DNA of 64,000 nucleotides from positions 1 through 64,000 of the forward strand of contig JASANZ010002193.1 in NCBI GenBank assembly GCA_030849805.1, given 5' to 3'. A program made the position numbers and the translations under genes. The stretch comes from Sergeia podlipaevii (taxonomy: Eukaryota > Euglenozoa > Kinetoplastea > Trypanosomatida > Trypanosomatidae). The stretch's first letter is position 1. The number at the start of each line of letters is the position of its first letter. Positions 31,001-39,747 of the stretch are shown in pieces. The notes under the pieces were generated by a model, which was not told where the DNA came from, ran no database searches, and saw only the letters and a list, made by a program, of their open reading frames with translations.

Positions 31001-32752
31001 TTGCTGGATCAGGAGCTGGCATCCTGCCGTGAATGCCAGGACGCTACGCACCTGATTGTATTGCCTAAGAAGCGAGTTACGCATCGCGGAGGCAAGCACG
31101 ACCTCGACACTACCGCTCCCCCCTCCTCCTCTTCCAATTGGCAAGATGTTCTCTGTAGCCAGAGCGGCGCTTGTGTCGCCGCCGCTACTGAGAGCCAAGG
31201 CTTGCACATCAAGCACGGTGTCGGCAAAGAGGACGACAAAAGCGGTGACATCTTCAAATGAAAATTGCATATGGGCAAAAACGCAGCTTAAGGACTGGGT
31301 CACTTCGTATAGAGAAAGACGCTGCAGCTGGGACGGAATTGTCTGTCCTACACCACCAGCGCCGCCACCACGGCCACCTCTCCTGCTAAAGTCCAGTTTT
31401 GATGATCTGCGCGGAGAGGACTGCTGATTGGTGTAGAAGCCCCCTCCATGACTCGCACTTGAGAACCCAGACCCAGACCCCAGACCCCCTGAAGTCATTG
31501 GAAGCATCGAAAAAGCGGAATCACGCCCACCCTCAGCCGCCATCGCGGGAACTGGCAAGACGGCATCGGATGAGAAAGAGAGTGTGCGTGCCTTCTGCGC
31601 GCACAAGAGAGTATCAGCGCTGAGCCTCAGAGTAGGCGTGGAGACCTTCCGCAGATCAGTCACCACCGTCCCCATAGAGCTCGCACGGCGGCTCATCGAC
31701 ATCAGTAGCGCGTTAGAATAACTTTGGTCTCCAAAAGATGATACCGTGCGGTGACGCTGGGCTTGCTGGGTTTGAATCCGATACAACTGCTCCTCAGAAA
31801 GATTATCTGAATTGCTAGACACCACACTTTGATTGCTGTAACGGAGAGTACCACCACCACCACAACCACCGCCTGCGCCTCCTGCGGCACCACCCACGCC
31901 AGCAGCGCTGTCTGCTGTCATGGACTGCGTGATGCCTGAGCTGGTTGTGGTAGTGTCATGGCCGTGCCCACACCAGATGTCACTAAGTCCACCTTGGGTA
32001 CCGGAAAACCTTCTCCCAGTCGCTTTCACTGTCGCTGTCCCTGAACCACCAGTCATTGTTCCACTGTTCCGTCTCGTGCCACTCGTCACACCCTGGTGGG
32101 ACCTGAAGTGATCCACTAGGATACTATTGCCTGGCGTTAAAACATCTCCAGCTACCACTGCTGCATCAGCATTAGCAGTAGCCGCTATCGTGGTTGCCGC
32201 CACAGCAAAGCGCCTTCCACGACACTCGCCAGATAGTACGTAGGCCATGGCATCCACAAGGCACGACACCTCTCGATATTCCAGAAACATCACAGCCATC
32301 TTCACCGACACTGGCAGCTCTCTCGCTGAGCCTCGCGGACTTGCCATACCGCTGGTGACGGCGCCATGGAACGTACTCGTGCCAGCACCAGTACCACTAC
32401 CGCGACTAAGGTCAAGTCCAGTGACGACATCACACAAGTTGGGCCCGTTAGGCACCTGCGAAAGTATCTGAGGCAAAGCAGGTCTACCTGCGTTGAAGCC
32501 GCGATTGCTCCCACACATCCCATGTTCCCCTCCCACCTCCTTCGGTGCAAAATCATCTTCACACGAGTCCTCATTCAGCCCTACTGCCAGCAGCCTCTTC
32601 GTGAATGCGTATACAATAGTGTCAAACTCCTTATCAAAGAAGGGCCAATCAATGCTAAGCTGGCAAAGAACAGTGGATTCCGCAGAGGATCGCTCCGCTT
32701 CGAGAGTCGCAGTATGTGCAGTGCTCACCGGCGACGAATGTACGGATCCCAT
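28013..32752 (-). CDS. AGC-type protein kinase with long N-terminal region and MGxxxS N-terminus, 1,579 aa
   Basis: The kinase domain spans about residues 1041-1320: glycine loop GTGSYGRVML, catalytic Lys in FAMKILRKG, MHRDIKGEN at about 1163, ADFGFAKR at about 1186, activation loop HTSCGTVAYMAPE at about 1218 with the Thr/Ser and CGT pattern of AGC kinases, then DWWSVGVVLFTMLTGFFPF. Everything needed for catalysis is present. The segment just before it (LRIVVFPLRLFYKG, then ANTRASWYSRLTLLM) resembles the end of a PH domain (inference). The N-terminal 850 residues are mostly Gly/Ser-rich disorder with helical islands. I chose the ATG at 32752: the frame is open upstream but has no ATG, and the acceptor at 32819-32818 gives a 65-nt 5' UTR. 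Its N-terminus MGSVHSS fits the N-myristoylation consensus. No canonical FxxF(S/T)Y hydrophobic motif was found. Confidence 0.88.
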   Translation of the reverse strand: MGSVHSSPVSTAHTATLEAERSSAESTVLCQLSIDWPFFDKEFDTIVYAFTKRLLAVGLNEDSCEDDFAPKEVGGEHGMCGSNRGFNAGRPALPQILSQVPNGPNLCDVVTGLDLSRGSGTGAGTSTFHGAVTSGMASPRGSARELPVSVKMAVMFLEYREVSCLVDAMAYVLSGECRGRRFAVAATTIAATANADAAVVAGDVLTPGNSILVDHFRSHQGVTSGTRRNSGTMTGGSGTATVKATGRRFSGTQGGLSDIWCGHGHDTTTTSSGITQSMTADSAAGVGGAAGGAGGGCGGGGTLRYSNQSVVSSNSDNLSEEQLYRIQTQQAQRHRTVSSFGDQSYSNALLMSMSRRASSMGTVVTDLRKVSTPTLRLSADTLLCAQKARTLSFSSDAVLPVPAMAAEGGRDSAFSMLPMTSGGLGSGSGFSSASHGGGFYTNQQSSPRRSSKLDFSRRGGRGGGAGGVGQTIPSQLQRLSLYEVTQSLSCVFAHMQFSFEDVTAFVVLFADTVLDVQALALSSGGDTSAALATENILPIGRGGGGSGSVEVVLASAMRNSLLRQYNQVRSVLAFTAGCQLLIQQQSIPQPPHQRQHSVGVRSNSGSPNSTDLAASTNGVWWSTSASWRHDSTLRSSMGGGLEPAAIMSAPVIIHSGSQSSTPRYGGRGPSVEPRNGSSLLAVRSSLEGASFSYDVLCNQANIFFREHGNLLRSDLAPRCSHCLRDPLNEILVQESAYVIHYAVRVMAVPGTDGNEPAGTQERYVWRLCTRLLSLRQQFLYLYDGVATALSALGEDSSVLALAEHNTPIALINTARVSGGDLAILSGPDETEVLDLAPSMDKESYDSRREPEDVAGVHTIGGTRRGGSASPARVGMVCVRVDSGEVLALSVPASSAATYNQLISKPDVLSLQHSRRGTGGQKLESARGDIPGTADPPPLASMERGGASPRIGCALHPQHFARVRTSEQPLRIVVFPLRLFYKGIVHHFFFQSANTRASWYSRLTLLMTELQSRGHCEAIARAPKRIIAYVSSRICVPTGPSAFEYLTVLGTGSYGRVMLVRHRLTGRLFAMKILRKGSFTSLRNIVEVRRERRILESAKCPYIMKMHSAFQTESRVYILLDYLSGGELLMHTLNAPGRHFDESVARFFLAELAIAVEYLRVRGYMHRDIKGENLILDGDGHLVLADFGFAKRITLEPGIGGAYLADTLATGRVMRQHTSCGTVAYMAPELAGNARSSEGYDFEADWWSVGVVLFTMLTGFFPFLRSNQEETVRAITTSPLQFPEAPSISSEAKQVLFALLEKDPARRTATLAQLKGFPFFRGFDWDACVERRVPPPQLLHRNRYNRPSGNARNVGSELVAKLLLDPASPLAPTSLRGGCTGDISPRRPPHEPQVEGNMLPLLPPGIFVNPSRYVKEFQEEREEILLVEAAYGVDADPAPRRAENDVFGPLYDHQEVCGSDRDVEDDFLGDYIPVSESAVTTPLVSDGREIGGGAGGGRYIGSPKRACQYDAARSSLCADDADSDDGGGGGDGYEDSENEDAFVPITSDFDEAAYASITCIRSTRAELSSVAGFYRPVMRE

Positions 32753-35286
32753 TAGTGGATAGTTATTGTTATTATTTTTTTTAAATAGCAAACAAAATAA
32801 AAGAAAGTTTTGTATATCTGCGAGACAAAAAAAAAAAAGAAATGCTAAATAAACAACAACAACAAAAAGAAAATCAGCAACAATAATGAATGTAGAGCTT
32901 GCTATAATCACGTGTAGGTTTCACAGGAACACGATACCAAATCGACTGAATGTATAGCTGCAACGATAGCAAGGAATTCGGTACACACACACACACGCAC
33001 ACACTTCAACAAAAAATATGTATATAAGAGAGAGAGCTGCTTTGACTCTAATCCTCACACAGGCAAGCAAATATGTACTCACTACGCTGTAAAGCAGGTG
33101 AAGCTCTAGCTAGTAAAAAAAAAAAAGCACTGCTCTCCTCTCAAGGTGCTTCACAGCGAGCGGAATGTGCCAACTTCTCAACACTTCACTTTTGCACCTC
33201 CAACAGCAAGCAAAAATGAAACAAGTTCTACTTTCTCCAAAATAGTCAAAATGTATTTTTTTAAAAAGAAAGAGAGAAAGAGTGAATGCGAAAGAGGGAA
33301 AGAGAAGTCAAGTCACACACACACACACACGGACACACACGCACTTTTGAGATATTTAGAAGGGGGGGGGGGTATAAGATAAGATATAATTCTTGATATT
33401 GCACACAAAGATATTAAGACACACTCACGCAACAGAGAGGGATCGTGTACACGCAAAAAAAAAAAAAAAAATCTCAAATGAAAAAAAAAGAAACTTGAAA
33501 TTAAATAGTAAATATATATAAAGAGAAAACAAAGTTTCCTTTTTACTATAGAAAATGCAAATAGAAAAACAATTTTAAAAAACCCAACTCACAATGCACC
33601 CCCTCGTAAATCTACCTTTCCGTTTGGGCGTGGCGCAAGTGCTCAGCAAACTTTATCAGCAAAGAAAGATAAATGAAAGTGGGATTTAAAAAAGGAAAGA
33701 GCTGGGCAGTTTTATAATAATAAAAAGGAAATGGGAAAATGATGGTGTTTATGAGCTTCAAAAAAAAAAAAAAAAAAAGCTACACACAAAAGGATGAGAT
33801 AGAGAGAAAGTCAGCGCACAAGTACAGTACCCGCAGTGCCTTCACTAAATATACACTTGCAATAACAGAAATAAAAGCTAATTGACGAAAAAAAAATCCT
33901 GATAGTGTAGCAACTTCTTGTTGTCTTTACAGGATTCAAACTCTTCGTTCCCGTTTTCTTTTCCTCCTCTAACGGAGTTTTTATTTCCTTTGTCACTCCC
34001 CTCCACACACACACACTGAGCACGATGTATATATATCGTTACTCAAAGATGTCTCTTCTATTTCCTTCTTCTATCCGACACTCCAAAAATAAACAGCCTT
34101 CAGCAGAGACGAAAAAAAAAATGATAAAAAAGTTATTAACGTTGTCAATATATTTACAATGAAAATAAAAACAATAATAATAAGAATGCTATCTTATGCA
34201 CCAAAAGCCTCTGCAGACGCACAACACACAATTTTTCTATTCAATTTGCTGATGTATAGTGGTTTCGCGAATGAATCTGATATCTCACTAGGCAATAAGG
34301 CGTAACACAGTACTTGGAGAAGGAGTCTGATGAAGCGCTTTTTGCGGTATACTCTGTGAAGTATGTAAAACGCGTGAGATGCACGTTTATTTATTTATTT
34401 ATTCCTTTCTCTTTTTCTCTTCGTTCTCTGTGAAAGAAAACAAACAAACAAACAAAAAAGAACAATAATTATAAAAAAGAGGTTTCTCTTCACGTGTTCG
34501 TCCAAAATTGTGGAAAAACAAGTAAACAAAATAGATAAATGCTCTATTATTATTATTTTTTTTTGCACAATAAAATATAAAAAGGAGATGACAAAAGATA
34601 CTGGTACCCCTTGTATACACGTTGACGATATATAGAGGGAGGAAAAGAAAAAAAAAAAGTGAGAAGAGCACAGATATAAAAAAAGTGAACAAAAAAAAAA
34701 TGGCGCACACAGTGGCACACTCTTTCTTATAACAAAGAAGAAAAAGGAGCAAGCGTTGCGCAGTGCAAAAGCAAGGCCCACTAATGTCTCAGGTAAAAAA
34801 AAATATGAGTGAGAGCTCAGTTTATTCCTAATTGACTATGTGTAAGCGACTTATTGATGGGTAAAAAGATAATATATAAGAAAAAGAAAAAGAACAAAAA
34901 AGAAAGAAAGGGTACAGGTGGATAAACACACTTGAGACAACCATTTTACGCAATAAACTCAAACTTCTCGGGCAATGGCAAATATATAGTATAAGATTCA
35001 TTATAGTCATTCATTGAGAAGCTATCTTGAGCAAATAGAGGAAGAACAAACATGTGGCAAGAATGTCTCCCTTCTCTACTATCATTTCGTCCTGTTCTGC
35101 GCACCAACACTACTAAAATAGCTTCTCATTTTTTTCCTTCTATTTTTTTTTTTAAAGAAAGAAAGGAAGAAAGAAGGAGCCATGAATGGACACAAAAAGA
35201 AAAAAACTTTAACCACAAAAAAAAAATTAATAAACGATAAAAAAAATTTGGGTAATGGGCAATGAAGCGACATTTCTTTCTAAAGA
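32753..35286. other. AT-rich intergenic spacer
   Basis: About 2.5 kb of A-runs, CA repeats (around 33314-33330) and (AAT)n. The stretch 34190-34385 is less AT-rich and has several CTGAT(G/A) motifs on the plus strand, but not in an order that supports a snoRNA on the transcribed strand. No protein gene is seen. Confidence 0.65.
32818..32838 (-). other. Probable SL trans-splice acceptor of the AGC kinase gene
   Basis: On the minus strand CTTTTTTTTTTTTGTCTCGC is followed by AG at 32819-32818, placing the mRNA start at about 32817. This excludes the upstream open frame to 32911 from translation and supports the ATG at 32752. Confidence 0.7.
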
Positions 35287-37491
35287 CTACAAATCGTTTT
35301 CGCTCCTTTCACTGTGGCTGCTTTCATCTTTCTCTGGAGTCACCGGAGTTGAGTCCGTATGCGCTCTCTTCGCACGTGCGACCTTGCGCGGGGTGCGCGG
35401 TGCCTTCAGCACCGGAGTGCTCGTGCTCGCGGTCCTTGTGGTGGTGGTGGTAGTGGTGCTACCCTTAGAGGTCGATGAGGCCGCAGCAGGTGCCGTAGCG
35501 GATGTCTTCCGAGCTCCCGCTGACGACTGTGTAGCCTCAGCACTCGGCAATACTAGATGAAAACTACGCCCAACTACAGGTCGCTGTGGTATCACTGTTG
35601 TCACACTAGGTACGTAGTGTTCACGGTCGTATGGATGCACCACACCTGCTGCGGCTTTCGCATCGAGCGCGCGTGAGGCACGAATCTGGCTTGCGAGATC
35701 GTCTCCGTCCCGAGGGTATTCGGCCGAGAGTGGCAGTTCGCCCCACATCAGGGCACCATCAGTAGTGCTCTGATAGTTATAATAATACTGCCTAGTGCCC
35801 TTGCCTTCTATGCCCTGAGCTCGCCCCGATGCACCGCCAGCCATGGCGGAGGCAAAAGGATCCTGCGGTGTTGCTTCCGCCACATTTTCCTCTGGCATGC
35901 GTGGCCTCGGCGGCAGTCGGGGATATTTCTTAAAGGCGCCATGATGAATCGTTGTGGTGACACTCGGTGCAGACAGCGCAGCATTACTGTGCGTTGCTGT
36001 GGATGTCATCCCGAATGCAAGTGAGGCATGATGAGGCACACGACCTGGCCGCACCTCTTCGGCGGACAGCGTGTAGAAAGCAAGAAAGCCCTTGTAATCA
36101 GTCACCGGGGAAGGCGGCAGTCTACCAGGGGTAGTGGCGCTCTTACTGCTAATGTTGCTGCTTGTGTTACTGTTTGCCGAACGACACGCAATTGCAAAGT
36201 CAGTGTAGGCGTTTAAAATAGCCTCCCTATACGCCGCACCGACCACATAGCGGTCTGGCATTTCTGTTTCGAAAAAACAATCCCTTCCCTCCGTGGCCGT
36301 GGCCGGTGTCTTCATCTTTGCTATATCGTGCTGAGAAGTATACACGGCAGCTTGGGACTTCCATAATTGCACAATGGGATGCATCTCCGCGCGTCGCTGC
36401 CTCGTCGTGTCGGCAGGCACCACTGTCACACCACCGCTACTTCCCCCTTGCTTCCCTGCTCTTACTCCTTCGTCGCCATAGTACTCGCTAAGACTTCCAT
36501 CGATAATGCCTGCGATGGCCTCATCGTACAGGGAGGCTGGAAAGGATCCTTGGCGACCCGCCTCCTCAATACGCGCCACGCGCCGTATATCACGCAAGAG
36601 CTGCACTTCCAGAGCTGCCTGCGCCTGCAACTTCTCTTCTGTGCTCACAGAGTCCTCCACCATTGCGAAGATGGGCCGTTGGAACCCCCTGATAGCGCCT
36701 CCCATTCCTCCTTCTCCTCCCTCTGCGCCACGTACTAATGGTGATGGCGATGGTGATGACTGCGCAGGGTCAGGCAACCACCACACAGTAAGTGTACTGT
36801 TGCTTTGAACCTGCGAGGGACGCAGCAACCCATTCCTCTCCGTGTCCCAGCGTGCAGCAAGCTGCGGGTGAGTTTCTGAAAGAGGACGTGATGCACGTAC
36901 CTCTGCCGCGCCATGAGCCTGAGAGCCATCGCTATAGTTTGAAGTCGCATGCAGTGGGTTCACAAAAGACGACGTAGATGAACGTCCTGCCCCGTCTTGA
37001 TCTGCCTGCTTGCCAACTTCATTGCTCATGTTCGGCCCACCACTGTGACACTTGGGGCAGCAGCGACCTTCCTTGCGTATGCGTTGTTGCACGGTTGCCT
37101 GATAGCTGCAGGCACAGCGAGGGCAGTGCCACCACACAGGGTTGGGATTGCTGCACAAGATTGACTGCACGTCAGTGTCATTGAGCTCAGGAATCCAATC
37201 ATCGATAAGGTCTGGACGCACAACAGCGAGGCGCTTACGAGGCCCGCCGAAAAGTAGTGGTGGTAGTGCTGGCGAAGCATCTGATATTGGGTCCGTACTA
37301 AGAGGGGGTATAGTATTGCTCACCTCACTGAGGGAAGAGGCGGTTGGCGCCGCAGAAGAACCAGCAGCAGCGGCGCTACTAGAGCTGCAGCCCCGATGTT
37401 GTTGATACGCGATGGCATTGTTTTTGTTGCTGCTACGAAACGACGGCATGGCACCGCCAAGTAGAATGCGAGCAATGACACGCTTCTGCAT
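35287..37491 (-). CDS. Zinc-ribbon protein with duplicated DUF4379-like module, 734 aa
   Basis: Residues about 90-150 resemble the DUF4379 probable zinc-ribbon: RPDLIDDWIPELND, then VWWHCPRC (Cys123, Cys126), a basic QATVQQRIRKEG helix, and CCPKC (Cys144/145, Cys148). A second copy begins at about residue 203 (THPQLAARWDTERNGLLRP, then VWWLPDP) but has lost all zinc-binding cysteines. The basic N-terminus (MQKRVIARILLGGAMPSFRSS) may be a mitochondrial presequence (inference). The rest is unassigned; YKGFLAFYTLSAEEVRPG and PLPRPRMPEEN-like Pro-rich stretches alternate with low complexity, and the C-terminus is Thr/Ser/Ala-rich and basic. A function in organellar RNA or ribosomes is possible but not shown. 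Confidence 0.75.
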   Translation of the reverse strand: MQKRVIARILLGGAMPSFRSSNKNNAIAYQQHRGCSSSSAAAAGSSAAPTASSLSEVSNTIPPLSTDPISDASPALPPLLFGGPRKRLAVVRPDLIDDWIPELNDTDVQSILCSNPNPVWWHCPRCACSYQATVQQRIRKEGRCCPKCHSGGPNMSNEVGKQADQDGAGRSSTSSFVNPLHATSNYSDGSQAHGAAEVRASRPLSETHPQLAARWDTERNGLLRPSQVQSNSTLTVWWLPDPAQSSPSPSPLVRGAEGGEGGMGGAIRGFQRPIFAMVEDSVSTEEKLQAQAALEVQLLRDIRRVARIEEAGRQGSFPASLYDEAIAGIIDGSLSEYYGDEGVRAGKQGGSSGGVTVVPADTTRQRRAEMHPIVQLWKSQAAVYTSQHDIAKMKTPATATEGRDCFFETEMPDRYVVGAAYREAILNAYTDFAIACRSANSNTSSNISSKSATTPGRLPPSPVTDYKGFLAFYTLSAEEVRPGRVPHHASLAFGMTSTATHSNAALSAPSVTTTIHHGAFKKYPRLPPRPRMPEENVAEATPQDPFASAMAGGASGRAQGIEGKGTRQYYYNYQSTTDGALMWGELPLSAEYPRDGDDLASQIRASRALDAKAAAGVVHPYDREHYVPSVTTVIPQRPVVGRSFHLVLPSAEATQSSAGARKTSATAPAAASSTSKGSTTTTTTTRTASTSTPVLKAPRTPRKVARAKRAHTDSTPVTPEKDESSHSERSENDL

Positions 37492-38002
37492 GTTTGCCTT
37501 TTACAAAAAGTGATAGGAGCAAAATTCTTTTTTTATTTAGGTATCGTATGATTAGCTTGTTGTTTAGTAATTCTGATTCTGAGCACGCTTAAGCTCTACT
37601 TTCCGCCCCTCTCTCCCCTTAGTCTGTACTACGTGTGTGTGTGTGTGTGTGTGTGTTTGCACGATAAAATAAATAAATAAAAAGAGTCTGTCTGTAATCT
37701 CTATATATGTACTAATACGCAAAGAAGAAAAGTCAATACGCAAAGAAGTTTATAAAAAGTGTTTGTAGAGCTGCTTAAAAGGAAAAAAAAATGATGCACA
37801 GCTGCTATGAATGCAGTTAAGCAGATATACATATATTTATAATTAATAAACGCCACGAATATGCGAAGTACTAAGCAATAAAGACCTAAATTATACACAC
37901 GTTCAGATTGTTCGAGTTATGCGAGGGTTTAACACATTAAAAAAAAAAAATCAGTTTAGTTTCATAACAACAACACTTTTTCACAGGAGTCGAACAGTGC
38001 AA
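37492..38002. other. Intergenic spacer
   Basis: About 510 bp, AT-rich, with a GT repeat at 37633-37656. A pyrimidine/AG candidate acceptor (TTTTTGTAAAAG, AG at 37499-37498) sits 6 nt before the ATG at 37491. No gene is seen. Confidence 0.65.
37633..37656. repeat. GT dinucleotide microsatellite
   Basis: Twelve uninterrupted GT units in the spacer. Confidence 0.9.
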
Positions 38003-39247
38003 CTAGTAACGCTTTGATGTTGTCTTCTTCTTATCAGATGCACGAGTACTTGCATTAGACTTGGTGCTCTTGCCTGAAATCTTCCGCATCACTTGCTTTG
38101 TGAGCGCCTTTGCACTAGTGCCACTCGTGCGGCTGTGCTGCTTTCCCAAGCGCCGCATTTTGTTGTGAATACGTGTGCGCTGAGTGTCCTTGATGAGATC
38201 AATGTCGTTCATGAAGGCTGCCTCCTGTGCGTCAAAGAAGTTAAAATGCCTAGACTCCTCGTCCTCGCCATCACTACCAAACTCACCACCGCGAGCCACC
38301 GCCGTAGTGCGTAGCTCAGGCACGCCATCTTCGCCCATCACCATCGCCTCCGCACGCACACGCTTGAGTGCATTGCCACTCATCGCCGCCTTGTCACCGG
38401 CCGCAGTCGGGTACCTGGCGCTAAACTGAAAGAAGCCCTTCTGCTCTCCTTGATTGTTCTCCTCGTCAAGATCCTCGTCTCTGCCGCCATCATCATCCTC
38501 ACCGCGTCGGCGTGTGCGGCCAGCCACGCGCTGCCGCGGTTCCCCCGGTGCATCGCTACTTTGCTGCTGCGTTGCTGTCGCAACCGCCGTGCTGGTGGCC
38601 AAGAGCTGTTGGTATTCAAACTCTAAGGTGCATCCCGACAGGGCGATCTTCTTGACCGGAGTAAGAGTGCGAGGCTGCACAATGGTTCCCTTGGCCGCCG
38701 CCAGGAGCTCAGCAAGTCCCGATGTGACCATTCCTAGCGGCAAGAAGTCCTCCAACTCCTCGAGCTGCGCGGGCTCATTGCTGGCATCACGGAGCAGCAA
38801 CAGATACCTACTGGCGTTGCTATTAGGCATACCAAGGTTACTGACGAGCATTGTGCCAGCCTTGAGCTGAGACATGGTAGCTGCGATGCCACCACGAGCC
38901 GCCGACCCTGGCGCGAGCGCCACTCGTTCGTCTGGAACGAAGCCGCCAAAGATGGTCTTTGTGGTGCTACTGCCGATTTCAAGCAGAGCGTCCTTATCAA
39001 CGCGCACAATGGAGGTTTCCACAAAGGGCAGCAGGCCCGCCGCCCGAGCCTCTGAAGGGTCGTTAAAGGCAAGCTCCGATGTGTTGACACGCAATGCGTG
39101 CATCATGTCCATCGGCGGCAGCTCCCCCGTGCACATGTAAGTGAAATTGGTCACAATGCGAGGGCGGTGCTCCGGCAGTGGCACTAAGATCCTCACCGCC
39201 ACTGGACGCTGGCAGTGCGGGAACTGAAAGGAGAAGCCTACTTGCAT
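38003..39247 (-). CDS. Divergent cyclophilin-like protein, probably inactive as PPIase, 414 aa
   Basis: The first 210 residues follow the cyclophilin plan: VAVRILVPL, RIVTNFTYMCTGE (family: TAENFRALSTGE), KTIFGGFVPDE (family: KSIYGEKFEDE), GTMLVSNLGMPNSNASRYLLL (family: GILSMANxGPNTNGSQFFI), a GMVTSG segment where FGKVxxG is expected, and a closing VKKIALSGCTLEF strand. The catalytic Arg/Phe/Gln motif region is not conserved (IVRVDKDALLEIG), and the Gln and second Phe of SQFF are Arg and Leu. I infer loss of prolyl isomerase activity and a structural or binding role. Residues 215-414 are disordered, with a DDDGGRDEDLDEEN acidic patch, then EESRHFNFFDAQEAAFM and a strongly basic tail ending KKKTTSKRY, suggesting a nuclear or RNP protein. 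Confidence 0.75.
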   Translation of the reverse strand: MQVGFSFQFPHCQRPVAVRILVPLPEHRPRIVTNFTYMCTGELPPMDMMHALRVNTSELAFNDPSEARAAGLLPFVETSIVRVDKDALLEIGSSTTKTIFGGFVPDERVALAPGSAARGGIAATMSQLKAGTMLVSNLGMPNSNASRYLLLLRDASNEPAQLEELEDFLPLGMVTSGLAELLAAAKGTIVQPRTLTPVKKIALSGCTLEFEYQQLLATSTAVATATQQQSSDAPGEPRQRVAGRTRRRGEDDDGGRDEDLDEENNQGEQKGFFQFSARYPTAAGDKAAMSGNALKRVRAEAMVMGEDGVPELRTTAVARGGEFGSDGEDEESRHFNFFDAQEAAFMNDIDLIKDTQRTRIHNKMRRLGKQHSRTSGTSAKALTKQVMRKISGKSTKSNASTRASDKKKTTSKRY

Positions 39248-39747
39248 ATGTGCGTCTGTGTGTGGTCTTGCTGAATATAGATAAAAATATTAATTTTAAA
39301 AAGGAAGGTATCTCTGTGTACGCACGTGTGTGTGTGTGTGTGTGCTTCTTTGCTTAATGCTAGCAAACAGTGTTGTTGCTGCTGCTAAAAAAAAAAAAAA
39401 ACATGTAAAGTGGAAAGGAGAAGAATATTGGTTTAGATACATAAAGAAGTAAAATCATTACTACCGTCCATAAACTACAACAACAAAAAAGCTTTAGAGC
39501 ACTTTGCTGCTGAGCTGTAAGCAAAACAGTGAACTCTACAAAACGATACGAGCCCTCTAGTACGTAAACGCGCATCTGTATATATGACACTCTTCTTTTC
39601 AACATATATATATATATCTTGTTGTTATCGTCCTGATAAATCAATTCCCATATGTATGCATCTATTTACCAAAGCTAAACAGCATTAAAAAAAAAAAAAA
39701 AAGAAACTCCACCACAAGAAATAGGCATACACAGTTACGCTTACACT
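39248..39747. other. Intergenic spacer
   Basis: About 500 bp, AT-rich with a TG repeat near 39327-39345 and A-runs. A weak acceptor AG at 39272-39271 precedes the cyclophilin-like gene. No gene is seen. Confidence 0.65.

Noticed and set aside
33925..33955. GGATTCAAAC-like string checked as a tRNA T-arm
   Set aside because: No matching acceptor stem, anticodon arm or T-loop consensus around it.
34190..34385. Less AT-rich island with several CTGAT motifs, considered as a snoRNA
   Set aside because: Motifs are on the plus strand, opposite to transcription, and their order and spacing do not fit C/D boxes.
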